Part shown: piece after piece, positions 33,300 through 47,200 of the stretch
How the letters are laid out: every line of letters begins with the position of its first letter
Numbering within the stretch: the stretch's first letter is position 1
Source: Mantis religiosa
Taxonomy: Eukaryota > Arthropoda > Insecta > Mantodea > Mantidae
Assembly: GCA_030765055.1 (NCBI GenBank)
Contig: CM060950.1
Span: 16,174,466-16,238,465, forward strand
DNA length: 64,000 nucleotides
Direction of reading: 5' to 3'
Translations under genes and position numbers: made by a program
The notes under the pieces: model-generated
Seen by the model: the letters and a program-made list of their open reading frames with translations, nothing else
Told to the model about the DNA's origin: nothing
Databases searched by the model: none

Positions 33300-33435
33300 T
33301 TCAGGTAACATGAGAAATCATTTCATTTTAAAACACAAACCTTGTGTAGCGAATTTTGAAGTTCCGGCAGTCGATTCTGTTTTTAAATTTGTTTTATTTT
33401 CAGATTTGGTAGTACTAACAAGAACATATTAACAC
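33300..33435 (+). pseudogene. Penelope-like endonuclease C-terminal fragment, unit 3
   Basis: FILKHKPCVANFEVPAVDSV, then FKFVLFSDL: the unit 2 fragment with small changes. Confidence 0.7.
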
Positions 33436-35069
33436 AATTTATTAGAAAATTATCATCATTTCATCTAAGATAAGTGAAGTTATAAGTTATAAATCGTATT
33501 TTCATATATTTGTATGCTTCACTCTTAGCAGCTTCATATTTTACGTATTTATTATAGATCAATATTATTTAAGTTTTTAAAATGTAAATTTTCTTCAACC
33601 TGATTTACTTTTCGCTCTCTTGCTTAGTGTTGAGCAGTACTATTATTAAATTTAACACTTATCTTAACTAAAGTAGGAAACAAAGATTTAGAAAACAGAT
33701 ATTTGTATGAACATGTGTTTCCCAATGCCAAAGTTTTAAATGCACTTGAATGAGAATTTCAAACTTCAGTAATTAGATAAAACTTTTAATCACTTCATAT
33801 ACTTTAAAGCGTATAGAATTAATTTTGCTCCAAAGTATTATATTTTGTAGTAAACCAAAAGTGATTTGTGCCAAAGAAGGCCTTCAAATGTAAACATATT
33901 TTTACACTTTGTATTTCCTTACCCCAGTAACATTACCAAATCCCGACCATGGCATTGAATTTTACATGTTGACTCTGGTTATAAAAAACCTATCATTGTT
34001 TCTCTCACTGGAAACTTTCTAACGAAAACTTATATATATATATATAACTTCGGCTAATTTAACCAATAGGGTTAAATACTGCCTGGTTGTCATTAATTTA
34101 CTGCATCTATGGTTTACTGAAGCAACATGTTACAGGCCGTTATGTGTTTCTGATAAAGGAAGTATTACAAAGTAAAACATATATTTACTACATAAACTAA
34201 TAATTTCTAATTAGGATATAATTAGGATATTTATATGAAATAAATAATCATCTTTTCAACTGGCTTCTTTCCCAAGAATATCTTGAATATATATACATAT
34301 ATGTTGTCAGGAAAGCTTCTGGTCTTAGAGAAGTAATTTTTCATGTTATTGGAAGCTTTTCAAAGAGAATAACATATTTACAGCTTACACTTTCATACAG
34401 TAAGTATTTAATCCTGTCTGATTATCATTAATGTATAACATATATATATTTTTTAATTTAGGCTATTTATTCTACATACCAATAAATGTTTGTGCCAAAG
34501 AAAGCTTTCTAAATTAAATATATATTTACATTAACACTTCCTTTCCATAGATTAATGTAAAGGATATATATACACCACATGGGTTTAATCATTCTTTATA
34601 TGCATTAAGTTGCAGTAGCTGTAGTCTGTACTAAGAAACTATCCTGGTAACCAATAGCTGCTTATGTTAAAGGAAGCTTTCCATCATGAATATATGCATA
34701 TACCCTTCGCTTCTATAAAAATGGACTTATTACTTGTTCTTCTTCATCTAATGTAGCTCAGTGTATTTGACAGACAATATTGTCAAAGAAAGTATTGTTT
34801 ATGACTGAGGTGGTATTTCAAAATCAAAGATATGCTTATACTTCCTACATGTATTTTGAATGTGTGCAGTATTCCTATATTTCCGTTACTGACAGTTACG
34901 AAAGTGTATACTGAAAAATGTCTAATAAATCTATAACGGTTTAAGCCAAAATAGGCATTTCAAAGTAAATATATGCTTGACTTTTCACTTCCATTCCAGT
35001 GGTTGTAGTGTTACTTGATATCCATTACATGGATTATACAACCAGACAATATCTAATACACAGATAATA

Positions 35070-35215
35070 AAAATTGAAAGAAGCATATAGACAGTGAAGC
35101 ACAAGATATACAAAAAGTGAATCATGAAGATACTGACACCTTGCACTCACACTATTTTTTACAGGATATTATTTCAACAGCTGTTGCTGCTATCATCAGC
35201 TCTTGAAAGCTTGAT
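35070..35215 (-). mobile_element. Penelope-like 3' terminus, unit 3
   Basis: Same reversed terminus as 24060-24210, with GAAGATACTGACACCTTGCA conserved. Confidence 0.8.
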
Positions 35216-36369
35216 ATAAATCTTAGCATTGAAGCAGCAGCCACCATTCAATGTGAAAAAGAAGAACAATACATAAAAATTTGGCTTTTCCTATTTTTCC
35301 AGGTGTGTTTCCTTCTAGTTCAAGGAAAATATGTAATGGCTTCCTCCTTAGGTCAACACATTATAATTTGATCTATGTGTATCAATTCTGTTTAAATTAT
35401 TTCACGTAGAATACTGAATGTTTGTATTTTTAAGCTGCTGTTTTTTAATTTTAGGTTTGGAATCTAATCATTGTGTTTTCCATGAGAAGCTAATTCTACA
35501 TGTATATAATCAGGAGCTGAAAATTCTTTTTAATTTTACATTATTTATTCCAATGTTGAATTCCTTACCGTTGTACTCTGATTAAATATATTAGCCTAGA
35601 TGACAATAATATTCAGTATCGTTTTCTCTGCAATAGGTCCTGTACCTTTTAGAATTATCAGATAGTTAATGCACATTAACATAGTATTTATTAATTTTAT
35701 TCGATACTTCACTCTCATTTGTAATTTCGTTATTACTATAAATAAAAGGTACTTCAGATTGCCTTCTTACTTTGTATGTTACCTATTAATCACTACCATT
35801 GTTGTGCTTCTTTTCTATAGTCCAGTTGCTGTAAAAACTGATTATTGTTTGTTAAATAGTTTTCTGAATCGAGCAATTAAATTCTCCATATGTGTACCTC
35901 TTTTGTACCTTTAGATTATTTTGGTGTGATTCCAGATTTTTTCCTTTCTCTAATTTTCAATTTCAAAAAGATTCATAGGTTTTTAGTTATTTCTTTTGGT
36001 ATGAAATTCTTTGTTTTGTTTTTTTTTTTTTTCAAAATTGTATCACATAAACAGTTATTTAGTTAATCTGCCTTTGTTGCTTGGTTTACTTTTTTTTTCA
36101 AGCTTGCTTTGTAATTCATTTCTAAAATCTTTTGTGTTGCGTTTCAAAGTTCCATATAAATTTATTGATTATAGGGGTTAAATTGCTCTTTTTTAAGTTG
36201 ATAGTTCGCCTTATATTTCTTGTGTCCTTAGCCAGGTTCTTCTGAGGCTTATTTTTAGGTTAATCACTGTATATCATGGAATATTAAAAGGATGTCAGGG
36301 CTGGCACCAGAACCAAAAGAGTGGATAGAGTTGGTGCATCTTCTCCATGGTAAATAACCCCTGTAGTTG

Positions 36370-36760
36370 TTAAAATTAATAGGTCACAGTTAGGTTTTAT
36401 ATCAGACATTATGAATATTATAGCAGCCTTAGTGTCAGACAACGGTACCACTTTTTTAAATTTATATTTGATATAGAAGATTTGGTATGCAATGAGGGAC
36501 TGCACAAATGTCTACTTCATAATAGGTAGAATTTACATTAAATCCTTTGTAGAAGGAGAAGGGTAGGCACATTACACCAGTGCCAATACCACCATTATTC
36601 TGTATGCTGCACCAGTTCTGCCATTCATTGACAGGATATCATACATTTATTATTTCTAGTGTCTTTTGTTTTAGAAAACATATAGGGGTTTCAGTTATCA
36701 TAATTTCTTCAGCTATGTGAGCAGAGTGTTCATGATCACTTCCAAAGCTGTTATAGCTGC
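36370..36760 (-). pseudogene. LINE RNase H fragment in beta, unit 3
   Basis: The minus-strand frame (36284-36505) reads LIAYQIFYIKYKFKKVVPLS, then DTKAAIIFIMSDIKPNCDLL, the best preserved RNase H core of the beta blocks. It parallels YLENVLYYINKSAKVMLLS and the following AIISIASDI near 60200. The catalytic Asp of 'LSD' is kept; the rest of the domain is broken. Confidence 0.65.
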
Positions 36761-37489
36761 CTGTAAAATTTCTTTAAGTTCCTTTATATTCATGTTTTAC
36801 TTTGCTGATTTTACTTTACTTTACTTTTACTTTGCTACTTTACTAATTTTTCAGTCTGGCTCTACCCTTTCATTTTGGCATAATTTTCAATCCAACCTAT
36901 TTTACATTCTTAATATCAGCTTGGAGGGTAAATCTGAAAATTGAAAAAGTAAATTAAATAATTTATGCTTAAAAAATAAATTAAAACCAAATATACAGAA
37001 TAAAAAGAGTAACATATTTAATCTTTCAAATTACACATAAATCGGAAAGTGTGGATTTTTTATTGAAGGTATAAGAACGTGTGTATTTATATCACAAAAA
37101 TACATGATTATGTTGCATATAATAAAAATGCTAGTCATGATTTCCATTAATATGATATATCATTGTGCAGCAAACTCATACACAATTTGAATAAAAGCCA
37201 CCCTAAAATATATATTAATGGATAGATCATCTTTATTTACTGCCCAGAATATGTACAGCCTGGTGCACCGACACTTTCCGATATTCGGAACAGCTGTCTA
37301 AGTTGGTGGGTAATTGGTACCACGCCGAAAGTTCAAAGTTCTGTCAGCGATAGCAATGCGTGCGTCTGCCCTTTTTTCCGCGCTTGCGGCGGTAAAAGAG
37401 AAGCCTAAACACATTAGGTTACATTGAAACTTATCATTCAAAATGTATCTCACCGGATTTTGATTACTTGATCAGCGGTTATTAAGGAC

Positions 37490-38910
37490 AGGGGCAGAGT
37501 GCCCATGCTTTTCGAAAAATGAATCTTTATAGAATTGTGCAGCTTTCTGTGCAAGAGAATGTGTGAGGGGCATATTTATCTGGTACATTATGCGCATCAA
37601 TTTGAACTCCATATTGTGTATATTTATTTCGAATCATCTCATTTCACTACAAAATAATTTAATGCAGTAACTAAACCTCTATCTAAACCAAATATGCAGA
37701 ACATAATAAAGCTATGACATCTTATTACTTAGCCACGGACACCGCAGGTGAAACAATCGTTCCAATAAGGATAAATTGCGGCTTACTCCTCCCCTTGCAC
37801 TACGTACTTCGGCTATGCACCTTCCTCATCGGGCATTGCTTGTGTCATTGGATTTTCATATAAACTGATAAGAGATTGCCCCAGCCAGGACTGGTGTAAA
37901 ACACGAAAGGGCAAACGATTATACCAACATTATATAAAGTAAAACCCCAAAAGACACCAACAACATCCGAACATGTCCGTGCACCGAACTGTACCTAACG
38001 GCTTGACATGGCATCTCATGCTTTTACCTGAACGCTTCCTTAAGTCAGTTAGCTTCGAAGGATCAAGCCAGGTTCGTCACAACAATACCAACAGCATGCC
38101 AGAGAGTTAACTCAGACCTATTAGGCCCCAAGATGACGCTGCATGACACACTGGCAGAAAGATCTGTAAGAGCTCGAGCGCCGCCAGAGATCCAAACACC
38201 AGCGTGGCTAGATCTCGACCGGAGGACAAGAATAACTTGAAGTTTCCGGTTCACTGCAACAATACACAACAAATGGTTCGTAAACATTTGCAACACGGTA
38301 GCATGTGCTGGTTACCGTAATTAGTGATATATTATTTAAGGATGATTGCTGGCTGTGGTTGACTTCCATTCCTATTTTCAGCACCATGTACATAACGGTG
38401 GTACCACCTTGTTTATTTTCTTGAACTTCTTAATTTGGCGCCGCTGTTGTGCGTGTTTGTGCTCACATTAGGTGACCACTTAACAATGATCCTCTATTCT
38501 CGTATGGTGAACTTAAGGAGCATGTTGTTTAACACTTACAGACGTCTGCGATTGAGTTGACCATTGATGTGTGCTGTGATTATTGATTCCGTATGCAGAA
38601 TCCAGGTAGCATGGTCTTCCTTGCAGAAATGTAGTATTAGAGCAACAATGGCGCACCAGTTCCTCTTGTGCTGCAGTTGCTTCCGAGGTAGCTCCATCTG
38701 AGATCACCATTGCTATGGACCCTGTGCTACATTGTTGCGTGTATGTGCTGCCGTGGACTGAGGTAAGCATAGGTACCTAACGGTTTGATATGGCACCACC
38801 TGCTTTTACCTGAGCGCTTCCTCTGGCGAGGTCGCTTCAAAGGAAAAAGGCAGGTTCGTCATATCAATCCGAAAGGATATCAGAGCATTAGCTACGTCCA
38901 GGCAGCTTTC
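37490..38910. repeat. P block, unit 3
   Basis: As in unit 2. Minus-strand 38513-38770 contains TSEATAAQEELVR, part of a possible gag relic that goes out of frame afterwards. The conserved GC-rich stretch is at 37740-37860. Confidence 0.75.
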
Positions 38911-39330
38911 CACTTGATAGTGCAAGCACCCCGGCAGACATCTGCGGAGCTGGAGAAGCACCGCTTACCATTAAGCGATGTCGTTTTAGAATGACCGACG
39001 GACCGAACGACCAAACGACCGACCGAACGAACGACCGAAGGACCGACCGAACGAACGACCGACAGGCCACATGACCGAACCAATGACGGACTTACCGACC
39101 GACCGAACGAAAAACCAATTGACTGACTTAATGACCGACCGATCGAACGACCGACCAAACGGACAACACACCTACCGAACGACCGACCGGCCGAACCACC
39201 GATCGACCACTGGATAGTGCGAGCACGACGGTAGAACAATTCGTGGAGGTCGAGCACCACCAGGGATCGATAAAGCAATGAAGCTTTGGGCCGACCTACA
39301 GACCGATTGACCGTCTGCCCGTCCGTCCGA
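38910..39330. repeat. (GACC)n plus monomer satellite, unit 3 middle
   Basis: GACCGACCGAACGAACGACC-type tetranucleotides with monomers at 38914-38990 and 39208-39290. Confidence 0.95.
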
Positions 39331-40519
39331 CCGACCGATAAGGTTTGCCTTCCGTTTGATGGTGTGAGACACACTGGCGGAAAGTTCTACACAGCTCGAG
39401 GACTACAAGGGAACGACGAACCGTTGTAGCTAAGGCTCGACTTAAGGACAGCAATAACTTGGAATTCTAGATGACTGCAATAAGAACGAACAAATATTTG
39501 GCATAGCGTTTATTAAACTAATCACCTACTTCATTTTCATTTGTAATTGTGTTATTACTATTAATGAAAAGTACTACATTGTACATCTTGTGTATAGTAC
39601 AGTTTCTGTAGAAAGTGATTGAAATGATCAGTTTTGTTGTCAGCTATTTTTTGTATTGATCACTTAATTTCTCCAGTTATGTACCCTTTGGTGTCTTTAT
39701 ATATTTCTGGTGTGATTCCAGCTTTTTCATGTTTTCTAATTGTGAATACCAATAAGGTCTATAGATTTTAGTTAATTCTCTTAGTATTTATTTCTTTGCT
39801 GTTTTCAAAACTATATTACACGAATCTTTGTTTCATGTATGTGACTTTACTGATTTAATTCTTGTCATTTCAAATTTGCTTTGTGATTCCTTTCAAATAA
39901 CACCACTTTTCAAATTTCTGTCCATATAAAAGATATTGTACGCAGTGCGGGATTGCTGAAATTTCTGGTTCATGATACGTACAATTTAAATGTAATATTT
40001 TGTGGAAAGAGATGTAGAACTTTTTTTTTAAAAAAAATTCTTTGTCCTTGCAGATACCTAGTTTCTAAGTCTTTAATTGAAAAATAAGTTAACTCCCATA
40101 TTGGTTTGGAAAACCGCTAAATACGACAGTATTAGTGCTCATTAGGGAGCAGCAGTTCTAAAAGAAATTCAAGTTGTTAAAAATTTAGGACTTATGAACA
40201 AACATAACATTAAACTTAAATGATATGTATCACATCCTAAGTTAATAAGTCTTCCAAGTGAAACATTTTGGCAATATTTGCAATCCAACTAATTAAACAT
40301 TCTTAATTTCAACATGGAAAATAAATCTGAGAATTTAGGATGTAAGTTAAAAAAAATTATGCTCAAAACAACATTAATCAAAACCAGATACACAGAGTAA
40401 TAAAAGAGAGTAACGTATTTAATCTATCATAGTACACCTTAATTACAACGGGCTGAAATCCTACATAATTTGAATAAAAGTCACCTAGGATATATAACAA
40501 TAGATAGATCACTTTCATT

Positions 40520-40660
40520 TACTGCCAAGGATATGTACAGTTCCTGCAAGAAAACTTTCCGATATATGGAACAGGTGTTTAGCTTGGTAGGTGAATGGCA
40601 CCACCGCCAGAGTTCTAACCCCTGTCAGCGACAGGAAGGCGTGCGCCTACCCTTTCTTTC
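40520..40660 (+). repeat. tRNA-like block in gamma, unit 3
   Basis: Same block as 29730-29866, with AGTTCTAACCCCTGTCAGCG, immediately left of the LINE. Confidence 0.4.
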
Positions 40661-40673
40661 CCGATGGCGAAGG

Positions 40674-42729
40674 ATGATTATTTGCATATAATGACGCTTA
40701 ACTACTTGGTCATTAGCGCCCTTTTAAAAGCTAAGTCGATGCATTAGCTACAGATAAATACTCAAAAAAGAGAAAAATTCAAAACAGAATGACAAAATAA
40801 ATACGTCCAAATGCAAAGAAACCAGTAGAAACTATAGGTAACCTTAAAATATCAAAAGGCATAAAGAAAACGTTTTCAATATTAGCATGTTGTCAACACA
40901 AACTACCTGCCCAGTGGTGGTCGAATCAGTTTCTCCCTTTTCTGAGGCGACGGTCTAGTTAGTATTTTCAGCAGCTTTATCCTGCACTTCTCTCAATGTC
41001 GTGTTAGCAGTGAGGGCAGGATTTTCATGCTCTACATCCTCAATGGAGGAGGAACGCTTTCCTACTAATAAATTCGTTTAGAGCCCCCCGAAATGACCGG
41101 AAACTGTGATTGTCGAACGTGAGAGCCGTCGATCTGCGTACTCTCTAGACGATTCATCAGAAGATAAATTGCGCTTCTTTTGCTTGGTACTAGCGTTCTA
41201 ATTTTGCCTAAGGAAGTCAGTTCCTTGGTAAGAGGTGCTGAACTCTCTTGGGATGCATCATATATTAATGGTTCACATATTCTTGAAGTAGATGCTCTCT
41301 GCGTTGCCTTGGCTGCATCGTTCTCCATAGGACTGGATTTAATAGGTGTGGTCACTGTTGTTCATACTAGTGTTTGTTGCGTTGGTTGTAATTTGGGTGT
41401 AATGATTCTTTCGGACATTATTGCACCTTTTATGTCGCTGGTTTCTGTTGCGATTTTATGTCTGCGTACCGGCTTAGCTGCTACTGCACTATAAGTAACG
41501 GTCCTAGGTACCGAAGGCTGACGAACACGCAGGAGTTTGCGCGCTTCCACGAAGACACCCTCTCTCTTACACGGATCTCTTGGATGGCCTTCTCTTCCAT
41601 TAAACGGAGCATTATATGGAGTTCTATGGATGATTACCACTGCAGTTAACACACCTTGCAGGTGTGACTTCCCTACAGTCAACGCAAGTAGCAGGTCCAT
41701 TACACGAATCACTCGTGTGACCTAAGCGCTGGAATTTATAACACCTCAATGGATGGTGTAAATAACGAATCACTTCAAGAGCTTCATATCCTGCCCTAAT
41801 CCTTTGTGGAAGGTCTAGCCGACTAAAGGTAAGAAACAGGGTACGAGTGGGCACTAGTTCACCTCGTTCTATGTGGTGAAGTCGATATAGATTTGTAACA
41901 CCTTGTTCCGCCAAGTTTTCCTGAATCTCTTCATTGGACACACCATCCAATGCGCTAGTGTTTACAATAACACGCAAGCAGTTCAGAGCCCTATGCAATT
42001 CAAAACGCACCGGTTAGCTTGCAAGAATAATGGCCTTCAAATTTTGGTAGCCTGCATCGCAAAAACAGCTTTGACCAGCAAGGTGCCATTCCGAGAACGA
42101 GCACATGATTTTTCGGGGCTAGCAATATTATTTAAGCCCTCCTGAATAATGAAAGGTTTCGCGATTGAGAGTTTTTTCGTTCCTCCTCAATTCCAGAAAT
42201 AACTAAACAGCAAACACCCACAAGACTCAGCTATTTCCTTTCCATGTATTTTTCTTTTTTTATTAACGTTTGCCATAAGAAATGGAATGAGGTTTACCCA
42301 TTGTGCTCGGCACCTACCACGGAGCCCAACAAGGGATCATCCCAGTGGAATGAGAGAGCTACACAGGCTATATAGCTGGCTCACCGTCCCACTCACCCTA
42401 TAATTCGGTGTATGTTCTAATCCTGGCCATTTGGCTAGGGGTGGTTAGTCCCTAACATCAGGTTTCGGTGAATTAGAAACCAAAGTGGTGTATTGGGTGT
42501 ACAAACCCGCCACGAGTTCAGAAACAAAAAAGTAGGCTCAGATGTAAATCCCTCAACCTACCAGGATAAACCTATCCACCGACACGGCTCTCCACGCACG
42601 ACCTACACGTGGGTGGCTGTTTCGTCTGACCCCTCACCACTAAGAGGAAACCACATCGAGGGTTTCATGCTGGCTCGGGACCCCAGGATCGCCAATTCCC
42701 GTACCTACCGCAGTAGGCCCCTGGGGGTA
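40674..42729 (-). mobile_element. ORF1-only LINE, unit 3
   Basis: Same insertion as in unit 2, copied with the unit: flanks CCGATGGCGAAGG (40661-40673) and CGATGTCGGAG (42730-42740), same 5' UTR, same absence of ORF2. Confidence 0.8.
41065..42276 (-). pseudogene. LINE ORF1 in unit 3
   Basis: Starts at an ATG at 42276-42274. The central part is open from 42010 to 41624: VIVNTSALDGVSNEEIQENL, RGELVPTRTLFLTF, RCYKFQRLGHTSDSCNG, CVDCREVTPARCVNCSGNHP. The second knuckle keeps a Cys that unit 2 has as Tyr, while the C-x2-F change in the first knuckle is shared. Frameshifts elsewhere disable it. Confidence 0.82.
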
Positions 42730-42877
42730 CGATGTCGGAGATGAACGAGAAGCCCAAACAGCTTAATCTACATTGAAACATATAATTAAGAATGCATTTC
42801 ATCGGACTTTGATTGTTTTATCAGCGGTTATTAAGGACAGGTGCAGATTGCCCATCCCTTTCAAACGGTCAACTTTC

Positions 42878-43190
42878 CCTTGATAGTGGGAGCACATAGG
42901 CAGAGACATCTGCGGAGCTGGAGCAGCACCGGTTACCATTAAGCAATGAGGCTTAGGACCGACCAACCGAACGAACGACCGACAGTACATCCGACAGACC
43001 GAACGACCAACCGAGCTAACGATCGACCAACCAAATACCGACAGACCACTGGATAGTGCGCGCACACCTGTAGAACTGTTCGCGGAGCTCGATCACAACC
43101 AGGGATAGATCAAACAATGAAGCATGGCCGACCAACCCGCCGACCAACCGTCCGACCGCCGATCAATCCTCCGACCGACCTGGTTAGGTT
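42878..43190. repeat. (GACC)n plus monomer satellite, unit 4 left
   Basis: Monomers at 42880-42960 and 43048-43120 with GACC-type repeats between and after. Confidence 0.92.
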
Positions 43191-43974
43191 TTTGTCTGAT
43201 AGTACCAGACGCACTGGCTGGTCATTTCTGCAGAGTTCGAGCACAACCAGCTATCCACGAACCACTGAAGCTACAAGTCGTTCTCACGACAGCAATAATT
43301 AGGAATTTTAGATCACTGCAACAAGAAATATAAAAGACTAAACATAGCATGTATTAAACTTATAAGCTACTGCATTTTCACTTATAATTGTGTTATTACT
43401 ATAAATAAAAGATACTTTCTGTTTGTCTTCTTTATTGATGTGCTATGTAGGAATCAGTATCATATTTGTGCATTTTGTGTATAGTATAGTTTCTGTAGAA
43501 AGTGATTAAAATGATCTCTTTTGTTGTGCTTTAATTTCTTTCTTTTATTGAGCACTTAATGTCTCCAGTTATGTACCATTTTTTAATTTAGATCTTTCGG
43601 GTGTGATTCCATCATTTTCATGCTCTCTAATTGTAAATTCCAGAATGTTATAGGTTTTAGTTCACTCTCTTGGTATGTATTTCTTTGCTGATTTCAAAAC
43701 TATATCACACAAATCTTTTTATATTTGTTTATTTCCTATTTCATACTTTCTATTTGTTTAGTGTTATTCCAAATTTGCTTTGTGATTTAGCTGTTTTTCC
43801 TGGCAGATACTCTTTTTCTAAGCCTTTGATTGGAACATAAATTAACTGCTATTTTTGTACTATTTGATAGTACTAGTGCTCATTAGGCAGAACAGATAAA
43901 AACGTAATTCACGTTGTTATTTCAGAAGTATATGATTATGTTACATGTAACAAAACAGCTAGTCAAGATTTCAG

Positions 43975-44102
43975 TTAATATGAAAATTCATTTTATTTTA
44001 AAACACAAACCTTTTGTAGTGAATTTTGAAGGACCGGCAGTCGATTCTGTTTTTAAATTTGTTTTATTTTCAGATTTGGTAGTACTAACAAGAACATATT
44101 AA
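43975..44102 (+). pseudogene. Penelope-like endonuclease C-terminal fragment, unit 4
   Basis: HFILKHKPFVVNFEGPAVDS, then VFKFVLFSDL. The stop TAA lies about 9 codons further on, as in units 2 and 3. Confidence 0.7.
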
Positions 44103-45869
44103 CACATTTATAAGAAAATTATCACCATTTCTTATAAGATAAGTGAAGTTATAAGTTATAAATTGTTATATTTGCATTTATCTGTTTGCTTCACTCCTAA
44201 TAGTTTCATATTTTATGTATTTATTAAAGTTCAATACTATTTAAGTTTTTAAAATGTAAATTTCCTTCAACCTGAATTACTTTTTTCTCTTTTGCTTAGT
44301 GTTGAGAAGTACCATTACTAAATTTAACAGCTTTCCTAACTTAATGTTTGAAACAAAGATTTAGAAAACAGATATCTGTATGACTGTGCATTTCCTACTC
44401 CCGTTGTTTCAAATACACTTACATGAGAATTTCAAACTTAAGAAACTAATAAAACCCTTCAAAATTTCATATATCTTAAAAGGTATAGATGAAGTTTTTC
44501 TGCTAAATATTATTTTTTGTAGTAAACCAAAAGTGATTTATGCCAAAGAAGGCCCTCTAATCTAAAGATATTTTTACACTTTGTATTTCCTTACCCCAGT
44601 AACATTACTTTATTTTCATTAATTTGCAGTGTTTATAACATATTCTGACTGAATATTTGATGAAGTTATCCTTTTACTTAATTAATGGAAGATAATTATT
44701 CCTTCATACTAGCTGAATACAGACTAAAGCCAAATCCCGGCCATGGTATTGAATGTTGACTCTGGGTATCAAAAACCTATCATTGTTTCTCTCATTAGAA
44801 AATTTCTAACGAAAACATATATATATATATAACTTCTGCTATTTTAACCAAAAGGGTTAAATACTGCCTGGTTGTCATTAATTTACTGCATCTATGCTTT
44901 ACTGAAGCAACATGTTACAGGCCGTTATGTGTTTCTGATAAAGGAAGTATTGCGAAGTGAAACATATATTTACTCCACAAACTAATAATTTCTAATAAGG
45001 TTATAATTAGGATATTTATATGAAATAAATAATCATCTTTTCAACTTGCTTGTTTCCCAAGAATATCTTGAATATATATACATATATGTCGTCAGGAAAG
45101 CTTCTGGTCCTAGAGAAGTAATTTTTCATGTTATTGGAAGCTTTTCATAGAGAATAAAATATTTACAGCTTACACTTTCATACTGTAAGTATTTAATCCT
45201 GTCTGATTGTCATACCTGTATATCATATATATATTTTTTAATTCAGGCTATTTACTCTACAAACCAACTGCGGTGGCTGTAGTCAATAAATGTTTGTGTC
45301 AAAGAAAGCCTTCCAAATTAAATATATATTTACATTAACACTTCCTTTCCATAGATTAATGTAAAGGATATATATATACATATCACATGTGTTTAATTGT
45401 CCTTTATATGCATTAAAATGCGGTGACTGTAGTCTGTACTAAGAAACTATACAGGTAACCAAAAGCTGCTTATGTTAAAGGAAGCTTTCCATCATGCATA
45501 TATGCATATACTTTTCGCTTCTAAAAAAATGGACTTATTACTTGTTCCTCTTAATCTAATGTAGCTCAGTGTATTTGACAGACAATATTGTCAAAGAAAA
45601 TATTGTTTGTGACTGAGGTGGTATTTCAAAATCAAAGATCGCTTATACATCTCACCTGTATTTTTAATGTGTTCAATATTCTTGTATTTTCAGTTACTGA
45701 CAGCTGCGATAGTGTATACTGAAAAATGTCTAATAAATCTATAGTGGTTTAAGGCAAAATAGGCATTTCAAAGTAAATATATGCTTTACTTTTAAATTCC
45801 ATTCTCAGGGTTTTAATGTTATTTGCTTTCCATTAGCTAGAGTATATAACCTGACGATATCTAACACTC

Positions 45870-46020
45870 AGAGTATAAATATTGAAAGAAGCATACAGAC
45901 AGTGAAGCACAAGTTAAAATAAAAGTGAATCAAGAAGATACTGACACCTTGCACTCACACTACCTTTACAGGACGTGTTTCAACAAATGTTGCTCCTATC
46001 ATCAGCTCTTGATATTAAGA
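45870..46020 (-). mobile_element. Penelope-like 3' terminus, unit 4
   Basis: GAAGATACTGACACCTTGCA and TTTACAGGACGTGTTTCAAC conserved, reversed relative to the plus strand. Confidence 0.8.
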
Positions 46021-46995
46021 TCAAGACTTAACGTAAAGACTAAATCTTAACATTGAAGAAGCAGCCATCATTCAATGTGAAAAATTTGGCTTTTCCTATT
46101 CTTCCAGGAGTGTTTCCTCCTAGTTCAAGGAAAATATGTAATGGGTTCCTCCTTAGGTCAATAAAAGATAATTTTTTTATGTGTATTAATTCTCTTTAAA
46201 TTATTTCACGTAGAATTATACATTGTTGTATTTATAAACTGCTGTTTTTTCTTTTTAGGTTTAGAATCTAATCATTGTGTTTTCCATGAGAAGCTAATTC
46301 TAAATGTATATAATCAGGTGCTGAAAATTCTTTTTAATTTTACATTATTTATTACAATGTTGAATTCTTTACGGTTGAACTCCTGATTAAATATATTATT
46401 CTAGTAGACAATAATATTCAGTATCATTTTCTCTGCAATAGGTCCTGTACTTTTTAGAATTATCACATAGTTAATGCACATTAGCATAGTATTTATTAAT
46501 TTTATTAGATACTTCACTCTCATTTGTAATTTTGTTATTACTATAAATAAAAGGTACTTCAGATTGCCTTCTTACTTTGTATGTTATGTATTAGTCACTA
46601 CCATTGTTATGCTTCTCCTGTATAGTCCAATTCCTGTAAAAACTGATTATTGTTTGTTAAATAGTTTTCTGAATTGAGCACCTAATTCTCCATATGTGTA
46701 CCTCTTTCTTACTTTAGATTATTTTGGTGTGATTCCAGCTTTTTTCCTTTCTATGGTTTTTCATCTCAAAAAGATTCATAGGTTTAAGTTATTTATTTTG
46801 GTATGAATTTCTTTGCTGCTTTCAAAATTGTATCACATAAACCTTTGTTTAATTAATCTGCCTTTGTTGCTTGGTTCACTTTTTGCTTTTCAAGCTTGCT
46901 TTGTAATTCATTTCTGAAATCTTTTGTGTTGCTATTCAAAGTTCCATTTAAATTTATTGATTATAGGAGTAAAATTGCTCTTTTAAGTTGAATAG

Positions 46996-47200
46996 TTGGC
47001 ATATTACACCAGTGCCAATACCACCATTATTCTGTATGCTGCACCAGTTCTTCCATTCATTGACGGGATATCATACATTTATTATTTCTAATGTCTTTTG
47101 TTTTAGAAAACATATAAGGGTTTCAGTTTTCATAATTCCTTCAGCTATGTGAGGAGAGTGTTAATGATCACTTCCAAAGCTTTTATAGCTGCCTGTAAAA
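46996..47200 (-). pseudogene. LINE RNase H region remnant in beta, unit 4
   Basis: Begins at a deletion junction (AATAGTTGGCATATTACACC) and keeps only the N-terminal side of the fragment seen in units 2 and 3. Confidence 0.5.

Larger units (their letters stand above)
32080..42877. repeat. Higher-order repeat unit 3
   Basis: Same order as unit 2: satellite 32080-32400, alpha 32570-33440, AT-rich spacer, delta 34380-35650, beta 35650-37490, P 37490-38910, satellite 38910-39330, gamma 39340-40660, LINE 40674-42729. Length is about 10.8 kb. It lacks about 100 bp of P near 37710 that units 2 and 4 keep, and a stretch of the AT-rich spacer near 33935. Much closer to units 2 and 4 than alpha, beta and gamma are to each other. 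Confidence 0.88.
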